DNA of 64,000 bases, taken from the NCBI GenBank assembly GCA_049115935.1, contig JAGDZK010000042.1:1-64000 (forward strand). The letters are read 5' to 3'. The stretch is from Bermanella sp049115935 (lineage in GTDB: Bacteria > Pseudomonadota > Gammaproteobacteria > Pseudomonadales > Oceanobacteraceae). The translations under genes and the position numbers were made by a program. Positions 52,485-61,721 of the stretch are shown here, piece after piece. Below the pieces are notes generated by a model that saw only the letters and a list, made by a program, of their open reading frames with translations, was not told the origin of the DNA and did no database searches. Position 1 is the first letter of the stretch. Every line of letters begins with the position of its first letter.

Positions 52485-53192
52485 GTGTTGCAACGTTTAA
52501 CTTTAGTGATATGTATACTGGCCCTTAGTGCCTGTAGCGGTGTCTCACGCACACCTGACGAACAAGCCATTAACTATGCGCTGGTTGAAGATGTCACCGC
52601 ACGAAAATTAACCGATCAATGCAGTGAACTAAGCGTAACCGCTAAACAAGCTGCATGGCGTGGTTATCGCAGCTGGTGGAAGCGTAACGGAAGCCTAGTA
52701 GAGGCGGCTGATTATGGCTTGAGCTACAACTTAGTTACCCTCACCGATACCCGCCAAGAAACCGGTGCTCGTTATGCTATGGGTCTGACGTTTGACATCA
52801 TTGCTGAAGCAGAGCAGCGAGTTGCTGAAATTTTAGAAGGCAGTGATAAAGCGGCCACTTGTTTAGACATTATGGCGGAATATCGTGATGGTGCGATGGA
52901 TTTACGTGAAGACTCAAACATGTACCCGTTATTGGTTAAGCTACAACAAAAACGCGATGCACATGGCCAAGACCTTTATCTTAAAATGAGTGTCATTGAA
53001 GATAAGTCGAACAAGAAATTTTCACGCAGTGCGTATGCGGTAGAGCGTATGGCAAAACGTGAAGGCTGCGTTAACCCTAAAGTGCGCACCCTTAAATCAG
53101 ATGGCCCTAATGAAGTATTAGAAGCCAGTTGTGCAGACGATTCATACTTATTAGTACGCTGTGAATGGCGCAATTGTAAAATTCAAAACTAA
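52485..53192 (+). CDS. Lipoprotein of unknown function
   Basis: The 235-residue product has a lipobox signal (TLVICILALSAC, lipidated cysteine at about residue 17). The mature part contains four or more cysteines, including a C-terminal VRCEWRNCKIQN. No family is recognised. It starts at GTG (52485), as GTAAGGAG lies upstream. The segment AWRGYRSWWKRNGSLVEAADYG and the RYAMGLTFDIIAEAEQRVAEI helix are otherwise uncharacterised. It follows the DUF836-like gene in the same direction. Confidence 0.7.
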   Translation: MLQRLTLVICILALSACSGVSRTPDEQAINYALVEDVTARKLTDQCSELSVTAKQAAWRGYRSWWKRNGSLVEAADYGLSYNLVTLTDTRQETGARYAMGLTFDIIAEAEQRVAEILEGSDKAATCLDIMAEYRDGAMDLREDSNMYPLLVKLQQKRDAHGQDLYLKMSVIEDKSNKKFSRSAYAVERMAKREGCVNPKVRTLKSDGPNEVLEASCADDSYLLVRCEWRNCKIQN

Positions 53193-53258
53193 TTGAGCCG
53201 CTTGCTGGAACGATTCATTCCAGCTTTAAGCTCAAGCAGACATTGAGAGTTAATAATG

Positions 53259-53290
53259 AAACCGATAGGGTAAGCCTTATCGGTTTTTTT
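53259..53290 (+). terminator. Terminator after the 52485 lipoprotein gene
   Basis: AAACCGATA at 53259-53267 pairs with TATCGGTTT at 53278-53286 and T7 runs at 53284-53290. It lies just upstream of the Tas gene. Confidence 0.8.
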
Positions 53291-53308
53291 GTGTTTAAAG
53301 GGTTAGTA

Positions 53309-54346
53309 ATGAAATTTAAAAAGTTAGGCAATACTAATATTGATGTGAGTTTGATCAGCTTAGGCACCATGACATGGGGTGAACAAAACACAGAGCAAGA
53401 AGCCCACGAACAATTAGACTACGCCTTATCACAAGGCATTAACTTTATTGATACTGCTGAAATGTATCCAGTACCACCGAAACCTGAAACCCAAGGGCTG
53501 ACAGAACAATATGTCGGCACCTGGCTTAACCAGCGCGGGCAGCGAGATGATATTGTATTGGCAACCAAAGTGGCAGGCCCTGGCAACGGCTTAACGTATT
53601 TACGTAATGGCCCGCGTTTAACAAAATCACATATCCATCAAGCAATAGAAACAAGCTTACAGCGTTTACAAACCGACTATGTAGATTTGTATCAGCTGCA
53701 CTGGCCAGATCGTAATACCAATTTTTTTGGTCAGTTGGGTTATCAGGCTAAAACTGAAGAGCAAATAACCCCTTTATTTGACAGTATTAGCGCCATTAAT
53801 GAATTGGTGCAACAAGGTAAAATTCGTCATTGGGGGTTTAGTAATGAAACACCTTGGGGCGTGATGAAGGCGCTGAGTATTTGTGAAGAACATGGCTTTG
53901 TGAAACCAGTGTCGATTCAAAATCCTTATAACTTATTAAATCGCACCTATGAAGTGGGTTTGGCGGAAGTGAGTCACCGTGAAAATATTGGTTTATTAGC
54001 TTATAGCCCAATGGCGTTTGGCGCGTTAAGCGGTAAATACTTAGGCAGTGAAAAACCAGAAAAAGCTCGGTTAACCTTGTATGAGCGTTTTACCCGTTAT
54101 AACAATGAGCAAGCGGTGAAAGCTACAAAAGCTTATGTGAATATCGCTAACTACTTTAATCTGACTCCAGCACAAATGAGTTTGGCATTTGTGAATCAAC
54201 AATCGTTTGTGACCAGTAATATTATCGGTGCAACAACCATGGTGCAGTTAAAAGAGAATATTGCTTCTATTGATATCAGTTTGAATGATGAGGTGCTTGG
54301 TGAAATTGCGAAAGTCCATGGGCAGCATCCTAACCCAGCCCCATAG
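53309..54346 (+). CDS. tas: NADP(H)-dependent aldo-keto reductase Tas
   Basis: The 345-residue TIM-barrel protein is close to E. coli Tas over its whole length: VSLISLGTMTWGEQNTEQEAHEQLDYALSQG, FIDTAEMYPVPPKPETQGLTE, and the late GATTMVQLKENI. The catalytic aspartate, tyrosine and lysine of the aldo-keto family are in DTAEMY and the ATKVAGP strand, with a histidine in YQLHWPDR. AAGGG lies about 10 bases before the ATG at 53309; the open frame extends to 53243. The physiological substrate of Tas is unclear; it can suppress a tyrosine requirement in E. coli. Confidence 0.92.
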   Translation: MKFKKLGNTNIDVSLISLGTMTWGEQNTEQEAHEQLDYALSQGINFIDTAEMYPVPPKPETQGLTEQYVGTWLNQRGQRDDIVLATKVAGPGNGLTYLRNGPRLTKSHIHQAIETSLQRLQTDYVDLYQLHWPDRNTNFFGQLGYQAKTEEQITPLFDSISAINELVQQGKIRHWGFSNETPWGVMKALSICEEHGFVKPVSIQNPYNLLNRTYEVGLAEVSHRENIGLLAYSPMAFGALSGKYLGSEKPEKARLTLYERFTRYNNEQAVKATKAYVNIANYFNLTPAQMSLAFVNQQSFVTSNIIGATTMVQLKENIASIDISLNDEVLGEIAKVHGQHPNPAP

Positions 54347-54372
54347 CTTAATGATAAAATTCTGAATGCGAC

Positions 54373-54417
54373 AGACATAAAAAAAGCGGATGTAAATCAT
54401 CCGCTTTTTTTATGTCT
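54373..54417. terminator. Strong bidirectional terminator
   Basis: A perfect 20-bp stem (54373-54392 with 54398-54417) has a 5-nt loop and A7/T7 tracts in the arms. It lies between convergent tas and the lipoprotein gene. Confidence 0.9.
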
Positions 54418-54431
54418 AATAACTAATAGAT

Positions 54432-55262
54432 TTAATTACCCGCTTTAGTGACTGGCCCATCGTTCTGATTAATTAATTTACTAAGCTTGTGTTCTGCTTT
54501 TTTACTCACGGCCTGTCTAGGGAATTCTTCCATTACTTTACGGAAGAAGTAGCTGGATTTTTTGATGCTTTTATTTGGGTTTTGCTCGCTCATATAAATT
54601 AACCCTAACTGGTAAAGTGACTTGGCTTTAATGCTGTCACTGGAGCCTGGATTTTGATAAACCGTTAAATATACACCGTTAGCATCTTCTAAACGGTTTT
54701 CACGAATAGCCCGCTCACTCATGGGGGTTAAATCTGGATCAAATGCCGTAATGGGTTTGTTTAATAAACGGTCTTTATCAACATGAGACAGTAATTGCTC
54801 AGGGGTCATTTGCACGGTTTCTTTTTTACGGGCTTCTATGATGGCTAAGCGATCTTGGACACGGTCTTGCAAAATACTATATGGGAACTCAATTAGGTGA
54901 CGATGAAAATAGGCTTTGGCTTTTTCATCATCACGGTCTTTGTTGTAACGGTTCATATAGATTAAGCCAATTTGATAGATTGCGATGCTTTTCATATCCT
55001 GGCTGTAATCATCTTTGCCATAGCCTAGCAGGTAGGTATTGATAACGTCAGTGCTATTGTTTTCAACAATGCCGTTAATTGAGTAGGTGATTAGATCAGG
55101 CTCTTCATCTAACGCAGCAGCAGCCTTAAGGCGAATATCCGTTTTGTATTTTAAAAATTCATGGTTACCACCAGCGCCTAATACCAGAGGTGTGGTTGCG
55201 GCACAGCCCGCTAAACCGGTGATAAGGGATAAAACAAATAATAATTTTATTGGCGACTGCAT
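54432..55262 (-). CDS. TPR-like lipoprotein
   Basis: The 276-residue product has a signal peptide and lipobox (LAGC, lipidated cysteine at residue 20). Two repeat units are visible: IYQIGLIYMNRYNKDRDDEKAKAYFHRHLIEFPYS and LYQLGLIYMSEQNPNKSIKKSSYFFRKVMEEFPRQ, resembling TPR-type helical hairpins with a GLIYM core. Such proteins often bind other envelope proteins. The specific role is unknown. It is followed downstream by the tas terminator. Confidence 0.75.
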   Translation of the reverse strand: MQSPIKLLFVLSLITGLAGCAATTPLVLGAGGNHEFLKYKTDIRLKAAAALDEEPDLITYSINGIVENNSTDVINTYLLGYGKDDYSQDMKSIAIYQIGLIYMNRYNKDRDDEKAKAYFHRHLIEFPYSILQDRVQDRLAIIEARKKETVQMTPEQLLSHVDKDRLLNKPITAFDPDLTPMSERAIRENRLEDANGVYLTVYQNPGSSDSIKAKSLYQLGLIYMSEQNPNKSIKKSSYFFRKVMEEFPRQAVSKKAEHKLSKLINQNDGPVTKAGN

Positions 55263-55383
55263 AATGATTTCCTATCTATGATGGGCCGCAGTTTACTGAG
55301 CCTATGAGTCGCTGCAAGTATTTACATCAAGTTTTTCGTAGCATGGCGTATTTTGCCTGTGTCATGCAAAAAAAGTAAGAAAG

Positions 55384-56241
55384 TTAAAAGAAAGACCACT
55401 TCATGTATTTGTCGTACTGAATGGGGCTTATGTATTCTTTAAAGCGCATGTCTTGCAGGATTCTGCGGTATTTACGTTTATGACGCTTAGCCAAGTACTG
55501 GTTTTGATAGATAGTGAAGTGATATTTGCGCGGGCTGGGCATTAATACGGCTAAAAAGGCACCTTGCGCTGCATTCAGCTGGCTAGGTTTGGCTTTAAAG
55601 TAGTATTGAGCCGCAGCGTGAATGCCATAGATATCTGGGCCAAATTCGATGATATTTAAGTACAGCTCAAGTATTTCATTTTTGCTTAATGCCTTTTCAA
55701 GTCGCTTAGTAACAAGCAGCTCTTTGACCTTGCGGTATAGGGTTTTATTGTTTTCAAAATAAATGTTTTTAACGGTTTGCTGGGTAATGGTGCTGGCACC
55801 AAAACTCCACTCACGGCGTTTAATGTTTTCACCTAACGCGCTAATCAACGCATCATAGTCGATGCCTTGATGATTGAAAAAGTCACCGTCTTCACTCATG
55901 ACAATGGCATACAGTAACTCGCGATTGATGTTATCGATGCTAACCCATTGGTATTTTTTAACCCCAGAAGGGGATTGCGCTAAATGTTCTTCAACACTTT
56001 TGATCGCTGTTTGTTTGGCCTGCTCAAAACCTTTAGCTTCAAAGTGAGGCAGGCTTTCCAATAAAGTGAAGGTTGAAATAAGCGCAACGATGGCCAATAT
56101 CCAAAAAATGGCGCCAGTCACCATGAAGATGGACTTCATTAAGTGGTAGGGACTTACGATTACGCGAATCATGCGATTGCGTAATCGTTTCCATGGATTT
56201 GTTTCGAGGTCGTTTAAGTATTCGTCCTTGATGTGAAACAT
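55384..56241 (-). CDS. Monofunctional peptidoglycan glycosyltransferase (MtgA-like)
   Basis: The 285-residue GT51-family protein has a single N-terminal TM (about residues 38-61) and a periplasmic transglycosylase domain. Catalytic E117 is in MSEDGDFFNHQGIDYDAL, and the second motif is GASTITQQTVKNIYF, followed by KELLVTKRLEKALSKNEILELYLN and IEFGPDIYGIHAAAQYYF. It polymerises glycan strands from lipid II. It lacks the transpeptidase domain of bifunctional PBPs. The N-terminus differs from typical MtgA, so I leave the symbol empty. Confidence 0.88.
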   Translation of the reverse strand: MFHIKDEYLNDLETNPWKRLRNRMIRVIVSPYHLMKSIFMVTGAIFWILAIVALISTFTLLESLPHFEAKGFEQAKQTAIKSVEEHLAQSPSGVKKYQWVSIDNINRELLYAIVMSEDGDFFNHQGIDYDALISALGENIKRREWSFGASTITQQTVKNIYFENNKTLYRKVKELLVTKRLEKALSKNEILELYLNIIEFGPDIYGIHAAAQYYFKAKPSQLNAAQGAFLAVLMPSPRKYHFTIYQNQYLAKRHKRKYRRILQDMRFKEYISPIQYDKYMKWSFF

Positions 56242-56292
56242 GAAGTGCCCTTAATGAACGCTTTGCCTAATAATAATCTGTCACAGCTTACA

Positions 56293-56958
56293 TTAGGATG
56301 AATGCTTGGCCAAATGAGCCATGGCAGCTAATGCGTCAGGGTCTTTTGATTTGATTTTATTGGCGATGGTGTGTTGGAAAAAATAATGAAAATCTTTACG
56401 GTGCTGCGCGCTAAATAAGCAGTCATCACCTGTTAATACAGGGGTGCTGTGTACATGATCTTCTTCAATACACATGGCTAAAATACTGCCATCACTGTAA
56501 AGGCGCCAGCTATGGATTTCTTGAATACTAAAGCTATCAAAATGATCTTTGCTAAAAACGGCGTGGGAGCCAATTAAGTCTGGAATTTCTTGGGCAATAC
56601 TCACAGAGCCTGTTTGAACAATTGGATAAAACTGGGCACTTTGTTTTAAAAACTCAGACTTATAGGCTGGTGCGTCGAAAAGAACTTGGCCAGTGTTAGT
56701 GTCCATAAAACCTTCCCAATGACCATTTAGTGGGTCATCTAGGCTGCGGCATGCCACAAGGCGATTAAGCCAAGGCACCATGCCATCAATGTGGCCATCA
56801 CTCCATACGGCCCAGCAAAGCACCTTTAAGCTGAAGACTTGATCAGATGAATCATTGGTGTAGAGCATCTCTATGCCATCTAATTCTGGCAATAGGCGCT
56901 GTATGTTGGGTAGATTTCGTTTGTGTTGCCTAAAATCAATAACATCGGCTTGTTTGGC
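56293..56958 (-). CDS. Conserved-looking hypothetical protein
   Basis: The 221-residue soluble protein begins MAKQADVIDFRQHKRNLPNI. GGAG six bases before the ATG at 56958 supports this start over the longer frame from 56997. The sequence has tryptophan-rich segments (VLCWAVWSDGHIDGMVPWLNRLV, NGHWEGFMDTNTGQVLFD) and a C-terminal HRKDFHYFFQHTIANKI. I do not recognise a domain. The neighbours (MtgA-like and MATE, same strand) do not share an obvious function. Confidence 0.6.
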   Translation of the reverse strand, partial: AKQADVIDFRQHKRNLPNIQRLLPELDGIEMLYTNDSSDQVFSLKVLCWAVWSDGHIDGMVPWLNRLVACRSLDDPLNGHWEGFMDTNTGQVLFDAPAYKSEFLKQSAQFYPIVQTGSVSIAQEIPDLIGSHAVFSKDHFDSFSIQEIHSWRLYSDGSILAMCIEEDHVHSTPVLTGDDCLFSAQHRKDFHYFFQHTIANKIKSKDPDALAAMAHLAKHSS

Positions 56959-57035
56959 CATATTCACTCCAAGGCTAATTGCGACTGCTTCCTGCACTTA
57001 ACTTCAGTATAGGTGCAAAAAACCAAGGAGTATGA

Positions 57036-58418
57036 TCAGTTTTGAATAACCGCGTGCTGTGTAATATCCAGTTGATTGATTGCTTTTCGGCTCACGTAGT
57101 AAAGACGGGACAAGAGCAATACAGCGTTAACACTTAAGCCCACGATTAGCCCTATCCAAAAGCCGGCAGCTCCCATAGGTGCTACTTGCGAGAGACCCAA
57201 GTAATAACCAAGGGGCAAGCCCACAAACCAGAATGAAACAATACTAATAGCCAGTGTGACCATGGTGTCTTTATAACCCCGCAATGCACCCGCGGCCCCC
57301 ACCTGAATACTGTCACTAATCTGAAACACCGCCGCATGCATCATCAATAATACCGCCAGTGATAACACCTGTTGGTCTTGGCTATATAAGCTGGCCAGTG
57401 CGCCTCCTAAAAAGTACAGAATACTGGCGTTAAACAAAGCAAATATAAGATTGATTTGAATGGCGTTTACCCAAGCTTGTTTAGCGGCTACGGGCTGATT
57501 GCGGCCAAGCTCATGACCCACTCTTACGGTTAAGGCAGTGGCCAGGCTTAAGGGCACCATAAAGGTAACCGTGGTGATATTAAGTGTGATTTGGTGAGCG
57601 GCCACCACCACAGGACCCAATTGGGCAATAAATAAGGCAATAATACAAAATAGGCTCACCTCAGCAAAAATGGCTAAGCCAATGGGCAAACCTACCGCGC
57701 TGATGTTGCCAATGGTTTTAATATTAGGGCCAGTGAAGTTTTGTAGTGGCTTTACTTTTTGATGGTGCTGGCTAAACCAGGTGAATATCCAGATGGCAAT
57801 GGTCATGAGGTAAAACACGATTAAACTTGCCAAGCCACAGCCCGGTCCTCCCATGGCTTCAATGGGACCAAAACCAAAAACAAATATGAGATTGAGGGGG
57901 ATATTGAGCAATAAGCCTGCAAATGCGATAACGGTTACAGGTTTGGTGAGGTGTACCGCTTCATTGTAAGAGCGAAAAGCTTGATGAATGGCCACAGCAG
58001 GTAAAGCAAGGGCAATATAAAACAAGTAATCAACTGTAATGCTCTGAATGTCTTCGCTTATTTCCATTAGCGCCATTAATGGGCGTGTGCCTAGCAGCAT
58101 GATTGTCATGGCAATCAGGCCTATCACTAAGCCTAGATAAATCCCTTGTTGTAAATAGTGAGCAGATTGCTGCTTATTTTTGGCGCCTTTAGCGTGGGCA
58201 ACCATGGGGGTTAGCGCCACCATGATGCCGGCTTCAAATAAAACAATAGGCAGCCAAATACTGCTTCCCACTGCAATTGAGGCTAAATCAAGGGTGCCTG
58301 CAAGGCCTGCAATTAAGGTATCCACCACGCCCATGCCGGTTTGTGCTAATTGCGTTCCAAGGATCGGCAGCATCAACACCATAAGTGGCTTGGCTTGCTT
58401 GAAAAAAGACCTGAGCAT
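57036..58418 (-). CDS. MATE-family multidrug efflux transporter
   Basis: The 460-residue inner-membrane protein has about 12 hydrophobic helices with the MATE/NorM layout, two bundles with the repeated LxLxLPxxxxQ start (PLMVLMLPILGTQLAQTGMGVVDT and the second half around AVGLPIGLAIFAEVSLFC). The Na+ or H+ coupled export of cationic drugs is the family function. The start at 58418 (MLRSFFKQAKPL) fits the family, with AGGGA upstream; the frame runs on to 58511 with unsupported residues. Confidence 0.88.
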   Translation of the reverse strand: MLRSFFKQAKPLMVLMLPILGTQLAQTGMGVVDTLIAGLAGTLDLASIAVGSSIWLPIVLFEAGIMVALTPMVAHAKGAKNKQQSAHYLQQGIYLGLVIGLIAMTIMLLGTRPLMALMEISEDIQSITVDYLFYIALALPAVAIHQAFRSYNEAVHLTKPVTVIAFAGLLLNIPLNLIFVFGFGPIEAMGGPGCGLASLIVFYLMTIAIWIFTWFSQHHQKVKPLQNFTGPNIKTIGNISAVGLPIGLAIFAEVSLFCIIALFIAQLGPVVVAAHQITLNITTVTFMVPLSLATALTVRVGHELGRNQPVAAKQAWVNAIQINLIFALFNASILYFLGGALASLYSQDQQVLSLAVLLMMHAAVFQISDSIQVGAAGALRGYKDTMVTLAISIVSFWFVGLPLGYYLGLSQVAPMGAAGFWIGLIVGLSVNAVLLLSRLYYVSRKAINQLDITQHAVIQN

Positions 58419-58552
58419 GTGCCGATTATCCCTAGTAAAAAAACGCCTAAGTATCGTGATTTTACTATGAAATGCAATGCTCACCGTTTGCAACTGGTAG
58501 CTATCGGCCATAACTGGTATAAAGCAGGCCAGTCAGAATGTTGTAAGAATCT

Positions 58553-59098
58553 ATGTATCACTGCTGTGCCGCTATTCAAATCTTTAACCAATGCTTTAAA
58601 AGCTCCATCAATACGGAGTTGGTTCGAGGCGGGCATGAGCCTATATATATCCCAAGAAGTCAGTATTATCCTTGGGATCGTGTGATTTTTGCCCATGGTT
58701 TTTTTTCAAGCGCACTGCATGAAATTAGCCATTGGTGTATTGCTGGGGAGAAGCGTCGTAAGCTGGTGGATTTTGGCTATTGGTATAACCCTGATGGTCG
58801 AACACCTGAGCAGCAAACTGAGTTTGAAAAAGTAGAAGTTAAGCCGCAAGCGTTGGAGTGGATACTCAGCCAAAGTGCTAATTTCAGATTTAATGTGAGT
58901 ATCGATAATTTAAGCGGCGATCCTCATTATATTGAACAATCCGCTAATGTCTTTAAAGACAATATATACCAGCAAGTACAGGTGTATTTGCAACAGGGTT
59001 TGCCCACACGGGCAAAACAGTTCAGTGATGCTTTAATCGCTCATTATCGTAGCGGACAGCCTCTGGATATATCAGAATTTAAACGGGAAATGTTATAA
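58553..59098 (+). CDS. epmC: Elongation factor P hydroxylase EpmC (YfcM)
   Basis: EpmC hydroxylates the beta-lysyl-modified lysine of EF-P. The 181-residue protein matches the family along its length: FNTCF-like FNQCFKSSINTELVRGG, HEPIYIP, RVIFAHGFFSSALHEISHWCIAG with probable metal ligands H56 and H60, and KLVDFGYWYNPDGRTPEQQ. Its C-terminal half is less conserved. The modification enzymes epmA and epmB are not in the window. The stop is followed by rhlB with no gap. Confidence 0.9.
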   Translation: MYHCCAAIQIFNQCFKSSINTELVRGGHEPIYIPRSQYYPWDRVIFAHGFFSSALHEISHWCIAGEKRRKLVDFGYWYNPDGRTPEQQTEFEKVEVKPQALEWILSQSANFRFNVSIDNLSGDPHYIEQSANVFKDNIYQQVQVYLQQGLPTRAKQFSDALIAHYRSGQPLDISEFKREML

Positions 59099-60427
59099 AT
59101 GCCATTTGGATTAATTAAAAAAATATTTAATAAATCAGAACCAGTGAAGCAGTCAGTAGCGCCAAACAAAGCGCCAAAGCCAGCGACTAAAAAAGCACCA
59201 GCTAAAGCGAAATCAAAAGTTGCACCAAAGAAAAAAACAGTCACACCATGGGACCCATCCCAATTTAAAGTTGAACCTGCTGAAGGTAAAACCCGTTTCC
59301 ATGATTTGAACTTAGATGAGCGCATTATGCGCGGCATTTATGATTTAGGCTTTCAATATGCCAGCCCAATTCAAGCGGCGTCTTTGCCATTAACCCTTGC
59401 TGGCCATGACATTATTGGTAAAGCACAAACGGGTACTGGTAAAACGGCGGCATTTTTAATTACAGTTTTACAAAAATTATTAACCACCTCACCAAGTGAG
59501 CGTTATGCCAGTGAGCCTCGTGCGTTAGTGATAGCCCCAACCCGTGAATTGGCCATGCAAATTGCAAAAGATGCACAAGGCTTATCAAAGCATACCGACA
59601 TCAATGTGGTCACCGTTGTCGGTGGTGTGGACTACGACAAGCAAAAAGACGAGCTAAACAATATTGTTGATATTGTGGTGGCGACACCGGGGCGTTTGTT
59701 GGATTTCTTGCAGCAAAAAGTGGTGTTTTTGGACCAAGTTGAGTTGTTGGTGATTGATGAAGCGGACCGCATGTTAGACATGGGATTCATTCCTGACCTG
59801 AAACGTATTATTCGCGCCACCCCTGAAAAAGACATTCGTCAAACCCAGTTGTTTAGTGCCACTTATCCATACGATGTAGTGGCGTTAAGTGAAAGCTGGA
59901 CGTATAAGCCTCAGCAAATTGAAATTGAACCTGAGTCAGTAGCCACCGAAACGGTTGATCAACGTTTTTACAGTTTACAAGAAACTGAAAAAGACCAAGT
60001 GCTGGTGAATCTATTAAATGAAGCCACCACAGGTAAAGCGATTATATTCGCTAATCGCCGTGATACCTCTCGTGACCTAGCGGACCGCTTAAATAAAATG
60101 GGTGTTAAAGCCATGTTGTTAAGTGGTGAAGTGGCTCAGCAAAAACGTGTAAAAACCTTAGAGCGTTTTAAAAACCAAGACAATACCGTATTAGTAGCCA
60201 CCGATGTGGCCGGCCGTGGTATTCACGTAGACGGCATTACCCACGTATTTAATTATAATTTGCCAGATGACCCAGAGGATTATGTTCACCGTATTGGTCG
60301 AACGGGTCGTGCGGGTGCTAGCGGTATGGCAATTACGTTCATTGATGAATACGAAGCGTATGGCATGATGGATTTAGAAAAATATTTAGGCAAAAAAATT
60401 GTAACGGAACCAGTTCCCAAGGGGTAA
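59099..60427 (+). CDS. rhlB: ATP-dependent RNA helicase RhlB
   Basis: RhlB unwinds structured RNA and works with the RNA degradosome. The 442-residue DEAD-box protein has a lysine/proline/alanine-rich basic extension (about residues 15-50) like the Pseudomonas type, then the Q motif (FQYASPIQ), AQTGTGKT (motif I), APTRELA, VATPGR, IDEADRM (a DEAD motif), and SAT in the variant LFSATYPYD. The C-terminal motifs IIFANRRDT, VATDVAGRGI and HRIGRTGRAG are intact. It begins immediately after epmC and ends 3 bp before the hypothetical. Confidence 0.92.
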   Translation: MPFGLIKKIFNKSEPVKQSVAPNKAPKPATKKAPAKAKSKVAPKKKTVTPWDPSQFKVEPAEGKTRFHDLNLDERIMRGIYDLGFQYASPIQAASLPLTLAGHDIIGKAQTGTGKTAAFLITVLQKLLTTSPSERYASEPRALVIAPTRELAMQIAKDAQGLSKHTDINVVTVVGGVDYDKQKDELNNIVDIVVATPGRLLDFLQQKVVFLDQVELLVIDEADRMLDMGFIPDLKRIIRATPEKDIRQTQLFSATYPYDVVALSESWTYKPQQIEIEPESVATETVDQRFYSLQETEKDQVLVNLLNEATTGKAIIFANRRDTSRDLADRLNKMGVKAMLLSGEVAQQKRVKTLERFKNQDNTVLVATDVAGRGIHVDGITHVFNYNLPDDPEDYVHRIGRTGRAGASGMAITFIDEYEAYGMMDLEKYLGKKIVTEPVPKG

Positions 60428-60430
60428 GTT

Positions 60431-60865
60431 ATGGCGGCAAGGATGCTGTTGGTTTTAACACTCGTATTTAGCAGTGCAGCGGTGGTTGCGTTAGATGCAG
60501 AGCAAGCTCATATTTTGATTCGTCAACAAGCCCCTGAGCTTTTAGGTGATGGTAGCCAGCTGGTGAGTGTTTATTATTTTGGTGATTCTCATGATTTATC
60601 TGTGGTGGGGCTTGAGCGAGTAGGGGATGAATATCTGCCTATTCGCTGGTTGGTGATTTTCGAAAAAGAAACAGTGTTAGGTTGGTATTATCCAAGTACT
60701 GAATTTCCGGTTCGATTTGATGATGGTCATTTGATCTTCCCTAAGGGGAGTCGTGTTGAAGACATTAATTTATTGCCCTCGCCCCCTAAAGCTATGACCA
60801 TAGAAGATCAATCTATTTTGTTTTTTACCCCTAAGAGTGATCGTGAAGCAAGCTCATCTAATTGA
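60431..60865 (+). CDS. Small secreted protein of unknown function
   Basis: The 144-residue product has a signal peptide (LLVLTLVFSSAAVVA, cleavage near residue 20). The mature part is beta-rich, with DLSVVGLERVGDEYLPIRWLVIF and ETVLGWYYPSTEFPVRF. No family is recognised. It has no independent promoter visible and starts 3 bp after rhlB. Its 3' end overlaps the start of the exonuclease gene by about 23 bp, so it is likely co-translated. Confidence 0.6.
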   Translation: MAARMLLVLTLVFSSAAVVALDAEQAHILIRQQAPELLGDGSQLVSVYYFGDSHDLSVVGLERVGDEYLPIRWLVIFEKETVLGWYYPSTEFPVRFDDGHLIFPKGSRVEDINLLPSPPKAMTIEDQSILFFTPKSDREASSSN

Positions 60866-61721
60866 CATATCAGCCGTTTTTTTTCGTTATTATTTTGCCC
60901 CAGGCCCCACGGTCATTAACGATGACGGCTGGGAAGTATATCCTCTATTGGCCAGTTTACGCTGGCTGATGAACCCCGATTTCTTTGAAGCGGATTTAAC
61001 CGTCGCTGCATTTGATGAAAGCTTGGGTACATGCTTTCGTCATCATCTAGACCCTCAATACAAAGCCAATCGTGCGTTACCCACCGAAGACATTATCTAC
61101 CAGCTAAGTTTGCTTAAGTCCTTTTGTGAGCATATGGGGTTTGTGGTGCAAGCGGGTGAGGAATTTGAAGCCGATGATTATATAGCCGCCAGCGCCTCAC
61201 AATTAAACGACCATCAAATTACCATTCATTCCCGTGACAAAGATCTGCGCCAGCTGTTGGCTGAAAATGTAATCATGCGTGATAGCGCCACCGATGCGCT
61301 TTGGGATGAAAGCCGCTTATTAAAGGACACGGGCCTGCGCCCAGAGCAGGTAGTGGATTACCTTTCAATGGTGGGGGATGCCAGTGACAATATTGAAGGC
61401 ATTCCTGGTATCGGTGTGAAAACGGCTACCGCGTTGTTACAGCAATACAGTGACTCAAAGGGCATTTATCAGGCGATTGCGGTTGGTGAAATCTTGCCAG
61501 TCAGAGGCGCTAAACGCATTACCACTGCTTTATTGGAAAATGAGCCTCGCTTGTTATTGAACCAAGAGCTCACCCGTTTGCGGAAGGATATTTCATTGAG
61601 TCTTGCACCTTTGCCTTTTAATCAAGACAATTACTTATTTATTGATGCCCTTGCTCTACAAGTGGGCATTCATCGGCCATTAAAAAAGGCCCTAGAGACA
61701 TTAGCTGGATTGTATTTATGA
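60843..61721 (+). CDS. 5'-3' exonuclease family protein (Xni/polymerase-I N-terminal-like)
   Basis: The 292-residue protein matches the N-terminal exonuclease domain of DNA polymerase I and Xni (ExoIX). It has AAFDESLGTCFRHHLDPQYKANR, GEEFEADDYIAASAS, HSRDKDLRQLL and LSMVGDASDNIEGIPGIGVKTA, with metal-binding aspartates and a helix-hairpin-helix motif (GIPGIGVKTA). It cleaves 5' flaps or single strands. The start is GTG at 60843, though 60837 is also open. It overlaps pdxB by 4 bp. Confidence 0.85.
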   Translation: MKQAHLIDISAVFFRYYFAPGPTVINDDGWEVYPLLASLRWLMNPDFFEADLTVAAFDESLGTCFRHHLDPQYKANRALPTEDIIYQLSLLKSFCEHMGFVVQAGEEFEADDYIAASASQLNDHQITIHSRDKDLRQLLAENVIMRDSATDALWDESRLLKDTGLRPEQVVDYLSMVGDASDNIEGIPGIGVKTATALLQQYSDSKGIYQAIAVGEILPVRGAKRITTALLENEPRLLLNQELTRLRKDISLSLAPLPFNQDNYLFIDALALQVGIHRPLKKALETLAGLYL

